Assembly: GCF_013374995.1 (NCBI RefSeq)
Contig: NZ_CP056030.1
Coordinates: forward strand, 4,806,501-4,870,500
DNA from: Pseudomonas eucalypticola
GTDB lineage: Bacteria; Pseudomonadota; Gammaproteobacteria; Pseudomonadales; Pseudomonadaceae
Direction of reading: 5' to 3'
Length of the DNA: 64,000 nucleotides
A program made the position numbers and the translations under genes. Every line of letters starts with the position of its first letter. The first letter of the stretch is position 1. Positions 28,548 through 37,697 of this stretch are shown one piece after another. Below the pieces are notes generated by a model, which did not search any database, was not told the origin of the DNA, and saw only the letters and a program-made list of their open reading frames with translations.

Positions 28548-30518
28548 ATGAGTACCGAACCGCTGCACGCCCAGATCGACTGGGACGACCTGGGCCGCCC
28601 CACGTCGCGCCACTACGGCGACGTTTACTTCGCCGCCTCGGGGCTGGAAGAAACCCGCCATGTGTTCATCGACCAGAACGACCTGACGGCGCGCTTCAGC
28701 GCCCTGGCTGACGGGCAGCGGCTGGTGATCGGCGAGACGGGCTTCGGCACTGGCCTGAACTTCTTCTGCGCCTGGCAGTTGTTCGCCGAACGCGCCGCGC
28801 CAGGCGCGCGCCTGCAGTTCATCAGCGTGGAAAAATACCCCCTGAGCCATGCCGACCTCAGCCGCGCCTTGGCGCTGTGGCCAGAGTTGGCGCCCTACAC
28901 GCAACCGCTGCTGGCCCAATACGTGGGTATTCACCAGGGCTTCCAACGCCTGGTGTTCGATGGCGGCCGGGTCACCCTGACGCTGCTGATCGGCGATGTG
29001 CTGGAACAGTTGCCGCAACTGGACGCCCAGGTGGACGCCTGGTTCCTGGACGGCTTCGCCCCGGCCAAGAACCCGGAAATGTGGACCCCCGAATTGTTCG
29101 CCGAACTGGCCCGCCTGGCCGCGCCGGGTTCTACCCTGGGTACCTTCACCAGTACCGGCTGGGTGCGCCGTGGGCTGATGGCGGTGGGGTACAAAATGAA
29201 GCGCATACCCGGCATCGGCAAGAAGTGGGAAGTGTTGCGCGGCGTGTTCGAAGGCCCGGTGGCTGCCCCGACCACGGCCAAACCGTGGTTCGCCCGGCCA
29301 CCGCGCCCGCAGGGTGAACGCCATGCCCTGGTGATCGGCGCCGGCCTGGCCGGTTGCGCCACCGCCGCCAGCCTGGCAGCCCGGGGTTGGCGCGTCAGCC
29401 TGCTGGAGCGCCACGACGGCGTGGCCCAGGAAGCCTCGGGCAACCCCCAGGGCGTGCTTTACCTGAAACTGTCCGCCCATGGCACGGCGCTGTCACAGTT
29501 GATCGTCAGCGGCTTTGGCCACACGCGTCGGCTGCTGGAACAGTTGCAGCGCGGCCGCGACTGGGACGCCTGCGGCGTGCTGCAACTGGCCTTCGATGCC
29601 AAGGAAGGCCAGCGCCAGGCGCAACTGGCCGACGCTTTCGACCCGCAACTGCTTAAGGTGCTGGACCGTGACGCTGCCCAGGCCGTGGCCGGAGTGGCCC
29701 TGCCCAGTGGCGGGCTGTACTTCCCGGAAGGCGGCTGGGTACACCCGCCCGCCTTGTGCCAATGGCAGGCCGGACAGCGCGGCGTGCACGTGCAGCCCCA
29801 CCAGCACGTCCTGGAACTGCGCCGTGTGCAAGGCCAGTGGCAGGCCTGGGAAGGCGAACGCCTGCTGGCCAGCGCCCCCGTGGCCGTACTGTGCACGGCG
29901 GCACAGGTGCGCGACTTTGGCGAAACGGCCAGCTTGCCGCTCAAGCGTATCCGCGGCCAGATCACTGCCCTGCCCTGCACCGACCGCAGCGCCGCCCTGG
30001 CCACCGTGGTCTGCGCCGAAGGCTATGTAGCCCCGGCCCGCCTGGGCGAACACACCCTGGGGGCCAGTTTCGATTTCCACAGTGACAACCTCACCCCCAC
30101 CGTGGCCGAGCACCAGGGCAACCTGGCCATGCTCGATGAAATCTCCACCGACCTCGCCCAGCGCCTCGGCGCTCATGGCCTGCCACCGGAGCAGCTACAA
30201 GGGCGCGCCGCGTTCCGTTGCACCAGCCCGGACTACCTGCCCATCGTCGGGCCGGTGGCCGAGCACCAGGCGTTTTTGCAGGCCTACGCCATACTCAGCC
30301 GCGACGCCCGCCAAGTGCCCGACGTGGCCTGCCCCTGGCTGGAGGGATTGTACGTGAACAGCGGGCACGGCTCGCGCGGCTTGATCACCGCGCCATTGAG
30401 CGGGGAACTGGTGGCGGCCTGGTTGGAAGGCGAGGCCTTGCCAGTGCCGCGCGAGGTAGCGCAAGCGTGCCACCCCAATCGATTTTGGGTGCGGGGTTTG
30501 GTGAAGAACAAGGGATAG
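28548..30518 (+). CDS. mnmC: Bifunctional tRNA mnm5s2U34 methyltransferase / FAD oxidoreductase
   Basis: A 656-residue fusion that completes the mnm5s2U wobble modification. The N-terminal MnmD-type methyltransferase carries GETGFGTGLNFFCAW (SAM loop) and DAWFLDGFAPAKNPEMW. From about residue 260 a DAO-type FAD domain follows with VIGAGLAGCATAASLAARG, and C-terminal NSGHGSRGLITAPLSGEL. The oxidoreductase removes the carboxymethyl group, then the other domain methylates. I chose the ATG at 28548 because it gives MSTEPLHAQIDWDD, the usual start, although an earlier in-frame codon exists. With trhO it is the second U34-modifying enzyme in the window. Confidence 0.96.
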   Translation: MSTEPLHAQIDWDDLGRPTSRHYGDVYFAASGLEETRHVFIDQNDLTARFSALADGQRLVIGETGFGTGLNFFCAWQLFAERAAPGARLQFISVEKYPLSHADLSRALALWPELAPYTQPLLAQYVGIHQGFQRLVFDGGRVTLTLLIGDVLEQLPQLDAQVDAWFLDGFAPAKNPEMWTPELFAELARLAAPGSTLGTFTSTGWVRRGLMAVGYKMKRIPGIGKKWEVLRGVFEGPVAAPTTAKPWFARPPRPQGERHALVIGAGLAGCATAASLAARGWRVSLLERHDGVAQEASGNPQGVLYLKLSAHGTALSQLIVSGFGHTRRLLEQLQRGRDWDACGVLQLAFDAKEGQRQAQLADAFDPQLLKVLDRDAAQAVAGVALPSGGLYFPEGGWVHPPALCQWQAGQRGVHVQPHQHVLELRRVQGQWQAWEGERLLASAPVAVLCTAAQVRDFGETASLPLKRIRGQITALPCTDRSAALATVVCAEGYVAPARLGEHTLGASFDFHSDNLTPTVAEHQGNLAMLDEISTDLAQRLGAHGLPPEQLQGRAAFRCTSPDYLPIVGPVAEHQAFLQAYAILSRDARQVPDVACPWLEGLYVNSGHGSRGLITAPLSGELVAAWLEGEALPVPREVAQACHPNRFWVRGLVKNKG

Positions 30519-30544
30519 CCCCAAGTGCAAGGCGTTGCGCTTCT

Positions 30545-30566
30545 GGCGCCCTTGAGATCGAGCGCC
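30545..30566. repeat. Short GGCGC/GAGCGCC hairpin downstream of mnmC
   Basis: GGCGCCC and GAGCGCC flank TTGAGATC. The same hairpin with a nearly identical loop and perfect 7-bp arms recurs at 40730-40751 after the NAGGN operon. Both copies sit just behind a stop codon on the plus strand. Probably a dispersed extragenic repeat rather than an intrinsic terminator, since no T-run follows. Confidence 0.65.
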
Positions 30567-30632
30567 CCGCACACGCCAGATACCCGGTAGTTTTGATTGG
30601 CCTTCGCCCGCCCACGGACACATCGATACCCC

Positions 30633-31292
30633 ATGCTAGCCATCACCCACCTGCAAAAATCCTACCCCACGCCCCAGGGTCTCCTCCCGGTCCTGGCGGG
30701 CGTGGACCTGCAGCTCCCCCAAGGCCAGAGCCTGGCCCTGATGGGGGAGTCGGGCAGCGGCAAGAGCACCCTGCTGCACCTGGTGGCCGGGCTGGACCAG
30801 GCCGACAGCGGCCGCATCGAGGTCAACGGCCAGGCGCTGGAGCGCCTGAACGAAGGCCAACTGGCCGCGTGGCGGCGCCATGGCGTGGGCTTGATCTTTC
30901 AGCAATTCAACCTGATCAGCAGCCTCAACGTAGCCGATAACCTGGCCTTTCAGGCCCGCCTGGCCGGCCGCCTCGACCCAGCCTGGCAGGCCGAACTGGC
31001 CGAGCGGCTGGGCCTGGCTGGCCTGCTGGCGCGCTACCCCGAACAACTGTCAGGCGGCCAGCAGCAACGCGTGGCCTTGGGCCGAGCCCTGGCGCCGCGG
31101 CCACCGCTGCTGCTGGCCGACGAACCCACGGGCAACCTCGACGAACGCACCAGCGCCCAGGTGCTCGACCTGCTGTTGCACCTGCAGGCCGAAACCGGGT
31201 GCAGCCTGCTGATGGTCACCCATAGCCCGGCCATCGCCGCCCGCCTGCAGCGCCAGGTCGTGCTGCAAGCCGGCCGCGTCAAGGCTGACTGA
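30633..31292 (+). CDS. ABC transporter ATP-binding protein (LolD/MacB type)
   Basis: A 219-residue ATPase. Walker A MGESGSGKSTLLHL, Q-loop IFQQFNLISSL, signature LSGGQQQRVALGRAL, Walker B PLLLADEPTGNLDE and H-loop MVTHS are all intact. The sequence is of the LolD/MacB class that powers FtsX-fold permeases by a mechanotransmission cycle. It ends 1 bp before the permease gene, and the lipoprotein gene follows, so the three make an operon. The ATG at 30633 fits the family start (AITHLQKSYPT). Confidence 0.93.
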   Translation: MLAITHLQKSYPTPQGLLPVLAGVDLQLPQGQSLALMGESGSGKSTLLHLVAGLDQADSGRIEVNGQALERLNEGQLAAWRRHGVGLIFQQFNLISSLNVADNLAFQARLAGRLDPAWQAELAERLGLAGLLARYPEQLSGGQQQRVALGRALAPRPPLLLADEPTGNLDERTSAQVLDLLLHLQAETGCSLLMVTHSPAIAARLQRQVVLQAGRVKAD

Positions 31293-31293
31293 G

Positions 31294-33738
31294 ATGGCCA
31301 GCCTGTGGTGGACCCTGGTCGCCCTGCTCAGCCACTGGCGTCTGCATCCTCTGCAACTGGCCAGTGTCCTGGCGGGGCTATGGCTGGCCACGACCCTGCT
31401 GATCGGCGTGCAAGCCCTGAATGGCCAGGCTCGCCATAGCTACGCCCTGGCCAGTGAACTGATTGGTGGCCGCGCCCAGACCAGCCTCGCCCCTCGCAAG
31501 GGCGACGACCTGCCCCAAGCGCTGTTCGTCGACCTGCGCCGCCGTGGCTGGCCGGTATCGCCCCTGCTGCAAGGACGCCTGGACCTCAACGGCCAGCGCT
31601 TGACCGTGACCGGCATCGACCCATTGACCTTACCGACCCACACCGCGCTGGCCGGGCAAGTGCCCAGCGAGGCCGACCTTTACCGCTTCATCGGCACCCC
31701 CGGCGTGACATGGGTGTCGCGCCAGACCCTGCGCGCCCTGGGGCTGCACGAGGGCGATGACGCCGGCGCGCGGCTGCCGCCCCTGCAAGCCCGCGACGAC
31801 ATGGCACCCGGGGTGTTGTTGATGGACATCAGCCGTGCCCAGGCCCTGCTGGGGATGCCAGAGCGACTCTCACGCCTGCTGTTGCCCGAGGGTTTCGAAG
31901 GCGCACTGCCAGCCGAGCTGGCCGGGCAGTTGCAACGCCAGCACAGCGACCCCGGTCAGGACATGAACCGGCTCACCGAGGCGCTGCACCTGAACCTGGC
32001 CGCGCTGGGCCTGCTGGCTTTCGTGGTCGGGCTGTTCATCGCCCAGGCCGCCATCGGCCTGGCGCTGGAGCAACGACGAGCGCTGATGCGCACCCTGCGC
32101 GCCTGCGGCGTAAGCGTCCGCCTGCTGGTGGTGGCACTGTTGCTGGAACTCACGGCGCTGGCCCTGCTGGGTGCAGTGGCGGGGGTGGCCAGCGGCTACG
32201 GCCTGGCCAGTGCGCTGCTGCCGGATGTCGCGGCCAGCCTGCGCGGCCTGTATGGCGCAGAAGTGGGCAACCAGCTCAGCCTGGGCCCGCACTGGTGGCT
32301 GGCCGCCGTCGCCTTGAGCCTGGCGGGCGCGCTGCTGGCCTGCGGGCATACCCTGTGGCGAGCTGCCCGCTTGCCCCTGCTGGCACTGGCCAGCCACCAA
32401 GCCTGGCAAGGGGCTTACCGCCAGGGCTTGCGCCGACAGGGTGCGGCGGCCGGGGTCCTGGCCGTGTTGGCCCTGGCGCTGGCGGGATGGGGAAACAGCC
32501 TTGCCGCGGGCTTCAGCCTGCTGGCCTGCCTGTTGCTGGCCGCCGCCCTGGCATTGCCGGTGCTGCTCGAACTGCTGCTGGCCTGCCTGGCCCGCCTGCC
32601 GTCGTCCAGCGCCAGCGGCCAATGGTTTCTGGCTGACTGCCGGCAGCAACTGCCCGGCCTGAGCCTGGCACTGATGGCGTTGCTGCTGGCCATGGCCACC
32701 AACCTGGGTGCTTCCAGCATGACCCAAGGCTTTCGCCAAACCTTCGACCATTGGCTGGAACAACGCCTCGTCGCCGAGCTTTACCTGCACCCCAACGACG
32801 CCGCGCAAACCGCCCGGGTCCAGGCCTGGCTGCAACAACGGCCCGAGGTTCAGGCCGTCCTGCCGGAACGCGAACAGGATGTCACCCTCCAGGGCTGGCC
32901 CGTGCAAGTGCATGGCGTTGTCGACGACCCGCTGTACCGCGAGCACTGGCCTCTGCTTGAGCAGGCCGCGGGCAACCCCTGGGATCAGTTGTTCAATGAC
33001 GACACCCTGATGCTCAGCGAACAACTGGCACGGCGACTGAAGGTCGGCATCGGCGACACCGTGGTGCTGCCCGGGGCAGGCTCACAGACCGTGGTGGGCA
33101 TTTACGCCGACTACGGCAACCCCAAAGGCCATGTGCTGCTCGACGCGGCCCGCTGGCAACGCCTGTGGCCGGCGCAGCCACCCACGCGGCTGGCACTGCG
33201 CCTGCCACCCGCAGCGGTAGCCGGCATGAAGCACGACCTGCAGGCGGCCTTTTCCCTGAGCGATGAGCGCCTGGTGGACCAAGGCCAACTCAAACGCTGG
33301 GCACAGCAGGTATTTGACCGCACCTTCAGCGCCACCCGTGCCCTCGATACCCTGACGCTGGCCGTGGCCGCGGTGGCGCTGTTCATCAGCCTGCTCACCC
33401 AGAGCGATAACCGCCTGGCCCAACTGGCGCCCTTGTGGGCACTGGGCATGCGCCGCCGCCAGCTGATCCTGCTCAACCTGGCCCAGACCTGGCTATTGAG
33501 CCTGTTGACCCTGTTGCTGGCCTTGCCGCTTGGCGTGTTACTGGCCTGGTGCCTGGTGGCCGTTGTCAATGTGCAGGCCTTCGGCTGGCGGCTGCCGCTA
33601 CAGCTGTTCCCCGGCCAACTGTTGCAACTGCTGGGGTGGGCGATGCTGGCCACGGTATTGGCCTCACTTTGGCCCATGGTGCGTTTGCTGCGCAGCCAAC
33701 CGACGGACCTGCTCAGGGTGTTTGCCGATGAACGTTAG
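31294..33738 (+). CDS. FtsX-like ABC permease
   Basis: An 814-residue membrane protein with a leading helix, a long periplasmic domain, then membrane segments arranged as two FtsX-like halves (around residues 230-360 and 385-470) and a final bundle of three (from about residue 675: LDTLTLAVAAVALFISLL, then LLTLLLALPLGVLLAW, then LLQLLGWAMLATVLASLW). This ten-helix, duplicated layout is typical of large YbbP/AttF-type permeases. With the ATPase it should drive release or movement of a lipophilic or lipoprotein-like cargo across the inner membrane or periplasm. It begins 1 bp after the ATPase stop and overlaps the next gene by 11 bp. Confidence 0.92.
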   Translation: MASLWWTLVALLSHWRLHPLQLASVLAGLWLATTLLIGVQALNGQARHSYALASELIGGRAQTSLAPRKGDDLPQALFVDLRRRGWPVSPLLQGRLDLNGQRLTVTGIDPLTLPTHTALAGQVPSEADLYRFIGTPGVTWVSRQTLRALGLHEGDDAGARLPPLQARDDMAPGVLLMDISRAQALLGMPERLSRLLLPEGFEGALPAELAGQLQRQHSDPGQDMNRLTEALHLNLAALGLLAFVVGLFIAQAAIGLALEQRRALMRTLRACGVSVRLLVVALLLELTALALLGAVAGVASGYGLASALLPDVAASLRGLYGAEVGNQLSLGPHWWLAAVALSLAGALLACGHTLWRAARLPLLALASHQAWQGAYRQGLRRQGAAAGVLAVLALALAGWGNSLAAGFSLLACLLLAAALALPVLLELLLACLARLPSSSASGQWFLADCRQQLPGLSLALMALLLAMATNLGASSMTQGFRQTFDHWLEQRLVAELYLHPNDAAQTARVQAWLQQRPEVQAVLPEREQDVTLQGWPVQVHGVVDDPLYREHWPLLEQAAGNPWDQLFNDDTLMLSEQLARRLKVGIGDTVVLPGAGSQTVVGIYADYGNPKGHVLLDAARWQRLWPAQPPTRLALRLPPAAVAGMKHDLQAAFSLSDERLVDQGQLKRWAQQVFDRTFSATRALDTLTLAVAAVALFISLLTQSDNRLAQLAPLWALGMRRRQLILLNLAQTWLLSLLTLLLALPLGVLLAWCLVAVVNVQAFGWRLPLQLFPGQLLQLLGWAMLATVLASLWPMVRLLRSQPTDLLRVFADER

Positions 33739-34810
33739 CAAAAAGGCTGTAGGCATCGGATTGCTCGGCCTGCTGCTGAGCGCCTGCGACGCCCCACCGC
33801 CGCCCACGGGATTTGCCGGCCTGGGGGGCCAGGCCGCAGGCTTCGCCCAGGTGACGCCGGGTGCCCCGCTGGTGTTCCCCCGCGACCATGGCGCCCATCC
33901 CGACTACCGCATCGAGTGGTGGTACGTGACGGCGAACCTCAGCGCTGCCGACGGTAGCGTATTCGGCGCCCAGTGGACGCTGTTCCGCAGCGCCCAGGCG
34001 CCCGGTGCCGAAGCGCCTGGCTGGAGTCACCGCACCGTGTGGCTGGGGCACGCCGCGCTGACCGGCGCGAACTGGCAACACAGCGCCCAGGCGCTGGCCC
34101 GCGGTGGTATCGGCCAGGCTGGGGTGGAAACACAGCCATTTGCAGCCTGGATAGACGACTGGCGCCTGGACAATCCCGCCCCGTCGACCGCCCACCTTGG
34201 CAACTTGCGCGTGCAGGCCCGCGCCGCCGATTTCAGCTATGAACTCAACCTGCGCACGGACCGCCCCCTGGTGCTGCAGGGTGTGCAGGGCTACAGCCAG
34301 AAATCGCAACAGGGCCAGGCGTCCTGGTATTACAGCCAGCCGTTCTACCAGGTCAGCGGCCAGGTGCAGACCCCCGACGGCCAATGGCATGTCACCGGCC
34401 AGGCCTGGCTGGACCACGAGTGGAGCAGCCAGCCCTTGGCAGCCAACCAGCAGGGTTGGGACTGGTTTTCCCTGCACCTGGACGACGGCGCCCAGGTCAT
34501 GCTGTTCCGCTTGCGCCAACAAGGCGGCCCGGACTTCGTCAGTGGCAGCTGGACGGATGCCGATGGCCACAGCGAGGCCTTGGACAGCGGCCAGGTGCAA
34601 TTGCGGCCCATGGGCGCCAACGCCACGCTCGACCAGCACCGTGCGCCCACCCAGTGGCAGGTCAGGATTCCCACCCACGGGCTGGATATACGGGTCGAGG
34701 CCTTCAACCCCGACGCGTGGATGAAGGTTACCCCGCCTTACTGGGAGGGTCCGGTGCGCATCACAGGCAGCCACGCAGGCCAGGGGTACCTGGAAATGAC
34801 CGGATATTAA
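33728..34810 (+). CDS. Lipocalin-like lipoprotein (AttH / carotenoid 1,2-hydratase family)
   Basis: A 360-residue protein with a lipobox signal sequence (GLLGLLLSACDA; lipidated Cys about residue 20). The mature part has the AttH/CrtC-like motifs DYRIEWWYVTANLSAADG and AWLDHEWSSQPLA, a double lipocalin fold. CrtC homologues hydrate carotenoids, but outside carotenoid clusters the AttH group has no settled reaction. Here its operon with an ABC ATPase and FtsX permease (overlapping the permease stop by 11 bp) matches the AttEFGH layout of Agrobacterium and others. I therefore infer an envelope-associated role as partner of the exporter; the substrate is unknown. Confidence 0.88.
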   Translation: MNVSKKAVGIGLLGLLLSACDAPPPPTGFAGLGGQAAGFAQVTPGAPLVFPRDHGAHPDYRIEWWYVTANLSAADGSVFGAQWTLFRSAQAPGAEAPGWSHRTVWLGHAALTGANWQHSAQALARGGIGQAGVETQPFAAWIDDWRLDNPAPSTAHLGNLRVQARAADFSYELNLRTDRPLVLQGVQGYSQKSQQGQASWYYSQPFYQVSGQVQTPDGQWHVTGQAWLDHEWSSQPLAANQQGWDWFSLHLDDGAQVMLFRLRQQGGPDFVSGSWTDADGHSEALDSGQVQLRPMGANATLDQHRAPTQWQVRIPTHGLDIRVEAFNPDAWMKVTPPYWEGPVRITGSHAGQGYLEMTGY

Positions 34811-34869
34811 ACCACCAGGGCCGGTATGAAAGGCCGCCTGGCGGAGCTGGGACATATGGCGTGCAAAGC

Positions 34870-35631
34870 CTAGATGAGTCCGTGCTGCATGGCCTTCACG
34901 ACCGCCGACAACTTGTTGCTGGCACCGAGTTTTTCGATACAGCGGGCAATGTGAAAGTTGACGGTCCTCTGGCTGACCGCCAGGGCGGTTGCCACACGCT
35001 CCGAGGTCATGCCCTGCGAGGCGCATTTGAGCACTTCCAGTTCACGGCTGGACAATTGTGGACGGGCAACCCTGTTGGAGTCGGGCCTTGGAGAGGTGTC
35101 CCGCCAACGAGGCGCCAATGCACCATGCACCAGATTCGTCAGCCACAGCACATCAGCCACTTTGTCATAGAACTCCTGCGCTGTAATACCGTCTTCACGT
35201 CGGCAAAGGCTGATCAAAGTGTTACAACCATGCAAGCCTTGCACCATTCGCGTCACGCCGTGGCAGAGTCCGTGAGCTTGGCAATGCTGCCGTGTATCGG
35301 GACAAACGCTGAACAGCTCATCATCCCATAGCTGGGGAATTTGAGTATTCGACAACTTCTCAAAGAGTAACGCGAGCATCCATTGCGGATTCTCATTATT
35401 GAAACAACTTATGACAGGTGGATAATTATGACGTTGGAAGTGGATCAGCCTTTTTCCATGACGTTCAGCGAAAACAACGACTTCACAATGTTCGAACCCT
35501 AGCTGCATTGCGCCCCACAGCAGCGCATCAAAAATAGCATCGACATCCTGTCCGCAGGAAAATCGGTCTAGGTCATTCGCTAACCAATGCATACCATCAC
35601 CCAACTGAAGATTATTTTTTTTTGGATCCAT
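34870..35631 (-). CDS. LuxR family regulator with degenerate autoinducer domain (solo)
   Basis: A 253-residue protein with a C-terminal GerE-type helix-turn-helix (SSRELEVLKCASQGMTSERV then RTVNFHIARCIEKLGASNK) and an N-terminal domain of autoinducer-binding type. In the latter the acyl-homoserine-lactone signature is eroded: between NYPP and the following NPQW only eight residues remain, and the usual Asp-Pro pair is NP. No luxI-type synthase is in the window, so it is an orphan (solo). It is divergent from the NAGGN operon across 290 bp, suggesting it controls that operon and possibly itself. Whether it binds a lactone, a plant-type signal or nothing is open. The gene is less GC-rich than its neighbours. 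Confidence 0.88.
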   Translation of the reverse strand: MDPKKNNLQLGDGMHWLANDLDRFSCGQDVDAIFDALLWGAMQLGFEHCEVVVFAERHGKRLIHFQRHNYPPVISCFNNENPQWMLALLFEKLSNTQIPQLWDDELFSVCPDTRQHCQAHGLCHGVTRMVQGLHGCNTLISLCRREDGITAQEFYDKVADVLWLTNLVHGALAPRWRDTSPRPDSNRVARPQLSSRELEVLKCASQGMTSERVATALAVSQRTVNFHIARCIEKLGASNKLSAVVKAMQHGLI

Positions 35632-35921
35632 TTAGATGCAGAACGAATTTAGTTCACCTGCGCAAAGCGCGCCAATAACGAATCGCGATTGAGTCGCTAT
35701 TTACACACTTTACATTCAAACAAACGTTTAATTAGAGTATTTGCTTAAACCCGGAAGTCAGACGAGCTGGGTAATTCATAAGTCCGTGTGGCCAGGTAGA
35801 TTGATCGGACCTCGCCACGCTAATCACCGAATGTTCTGAAACTCCTGCTGCCCCTGCCTGTCAGTTTCATAAGCGCGCCCTCTTCACGGCGCCCTCCCCA
35901 ACGGAAAACCGGTAAGGAATT
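35632..35921. promoter_or_regulatory. Divergent promoter region, LuxR solo / NAGGN operon
   Basis: A 290-bp region, markedly AT-rich near 35640-35760. It holds an inverted repeat TGAAACT (35837-35843) and AGTTTCA (35863-35869), spaced 19 bp, about 55-85 bp upstream of the amidotransferase gene, and a palindromic AAACGTTT near 35720. The first could be an operator or part of an mRNA leader. No lux-box-like 20-bp palindrome was found. Promoter elements were not assigned with confidence. The amidotransferase ATG is preceded by TAAGGAATT. Confidence 0.5.
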
Positions 35922-37694
35922 ATGTGCGGATTAGCAGGTGAATTACGTTTCGATCAGCAACCGGCCGACCTCGCGGCCATTGAACGCATAACCCACCACC
36001 TGGCCCCCCGCGGCCCGGATGCCTGGGGTTTCCACAGCCAGGGGCCCATTGCCCTGGGGCATCGGCGGCTGAAGATCATGGACCTGTCCGACGGTTCGGC
36101 GCAGCCCATGGTCGACCAGCACCTTGGCTTGTCCCTGGCCTTCAACGGCGCTATCTACAATTTCCCGGAGCTGCGTACCGAGCTGGAAGCACTGGGCTAC
36201 GCCTTCTATTCCGGCGGCGATACCGAAGTGCTGCTCAAGGGCTACCACGCCTGGGGTGAGAGCCTGCTGCCAAAGCTCAATGGCATGTTTGCCTTCGCCA
36301 TTTGGGAACGCGACAACCAACGCCTGTTCATCGCCCGCGACCGCCTGGGGGTCAAGCCCCTCTACCTGTCGCGCACTGGCCAGCGCCTGCGCTTCGCCTC
36401 GGCGCTGCCAGCACTGCTCAAGGGGGGTGATATCAGCCCCATGCTGGACCCGGTGGCCTTGAACCACTACCTGAACTTCCATGCCGTGGTGCCCGCACCC
36501 CGCACGCTGCTGGCCGGCATTGAAAAGCTGCCACCTGCCACCTGGCTGCGCATCGACGCCAATGGCAATACCGAACAGAAAACCTGGTGGACACTGCCCT
36601 ACGGCCCCCGCGCCGACGAAGCGGACCTGAGCCTGGAAGACTGGCGGGACCGCGTGCTGGAAAGCACCCGCGAAGCCGTTGCCATTCGCCAGCGCGCGGC
36701 GGTGGACGTAGGCGTACTGCTCTCGGGCGGCGTCGACTCCAGCCTGCTCGTGGGCCTGCTGCGGGAAGTGGGGGTGGACAACCTGTCGACCTTCTCCATT
36801 GGCTTCCAGGACGCTGGCGGCGAACGCGGTGACGAATTCCAGTACTCCGACCTGATCGCCAAGCACTACGGTACCCAGCACCATCAACTGCGTATCGACG
36901 AAGCCGAGATCATCGAGCAGCTTCCCGCGGCCTTTCGCGCCATGAGCGAGCCAATGGTCAGCCATGACTGCATCGCCTTCTACCTGCTGTCGCGCGAAGT
37001 CGCCAAGCACTGCAAGGTGGTGCAAAGCGGCCAGGGCGCCGATGAACTGTTCGCCGGCTACCATTGGTACCCGCAGGTGGACGGCGCCAGCGACCCGTAT
37101 GCGGCCTACCGCGCGGCCTTCTTCGACCGCAGCTACGACGACTACGCCGCCACGGTGCAGCCGGCCTGGCTGACGGCCAACGACGCCGCCGGTGATTTTG
37201 TCCGCGAACATTTCGCCATGCCCGGTGCCGATGCCGCCGTGGACAAGGCATTGCGCCTGGACAGCACCGTGATGCTGGTCGACGACCCGGTCAAACGTGT
37301 CGACAACATGACCATGGCCTGGGGCCTGGAAGCACGGACCCCGTTCCTGGACTACCGCCTGGTGGAACTGTCGGCCCGTGTGCCCGCGCGCTTCAAGCTG
37401 CCGGACGGTGGCAAACAGGTTCTCAAGGAAGCCGCGCGGCTGGTCATTCCCAGCGAAGTCATCGACCGCAAGAAAGGTTACTTCCCGGTGCCCGGCCTCA
37501 AGCACCTGGAAGGCAACACCCTGAACTGGGTGCGCGACCTGCTGCTGGACCCCAGCCAGGACCGTGGCCTGTTCAAGCCGGCCATGCTTGACCAGTTGTT
37601 GAGCAACCCCCAGGGCCAACTGACGCCGTTGCGCGGCTCCAAACTGTGGCAACTCGCCGCCCTGAACCTGTGGCTCAGCGAACAAGGAATCTGA
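35922..37694 (+). CDS. N-acetylglutaminylglutamine amidotransferase (asparagine synthase-like)
   Basis: A 590-residue class II glutamine amidotransferase: Cys2 nucleophile (MCGLAGEL), N-terminal glutaminase domain (ARDRLGVKPLYL), then an AsnB-type synthase domain with the PP-loop VGVLLSGGVDSSLLVGLL. In the NAGGN system it amidates N-acetylglutaminylglutamine to the dipeptide osmolyte NAGGN. Assignment rests on the adjacent GNAT/ATP-grasp synthetase 3 bp downstream, the signature partner of this pathway, rather than on asparagine synthesis. It is first in a three-gene operon. A glutamine-derived osmolyte and the divergent LuxR-type gene suggest control by osmotic or population signals. Confidence 0.94.
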   Translation: MCGLAGELRFDQQPADLAAIERITHHLAPRGPDAWGFHSQGPIALGHRRLKIMDLSDGSAQPMVDQHLGLSLAFNGAIYNFPELRTELEALGYAFYSGGDTEVLLKGYHAWGESLLPKLNGMFAFAIWERDNQRLFIARDRLGVKPLYLSRTGQRLRFASALPALLKGGDISPMLDPVALNHYLNFHAVVPAPRTLLAGIEKLPPATWLRIDANGNTEQKTWWTLPYGPRADEADLSLEDWRDRVLESTREAVAIRQRAAVDVGVLLSGGVDSSLLVGLLREVGVDNLSTFSIGFQDAGGERGDEFQYSDLIAKHYGTQHHQLRIDEAEIIEQLPAAFRAMSEPMVSHDCIAFYLLSREVAKHCKVVQSGQGADELFAGYHWYPQVDGASDPYAAYRAAFFDRSYDDYAATVQPAWLTANDAAGDFVREHFAMPGADAAVDKALRLDSTVMLVDDPVKRVDNMTMAWGLEARTPFLDYRLVELSARVPARFKLPDGGKQVLKEAARLVIPSEVIDRKKGYFPVPGLKHLEGNTLNWVRDLLLDPSQDRGLFKPAMLDQLLSNPQGQLTPLRGSKLWQLAALNLWLSEQGI

Positions 37695-37697
37695 CCG

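Noticed and set aside
35632-35921. A lux-box for acyl-homoserine-lactone control
   Set aside because: No 20-bp palindrome of lux-box type was found; only a loosely spaced TGAAACT/AGTTTCA pair, reported as such.
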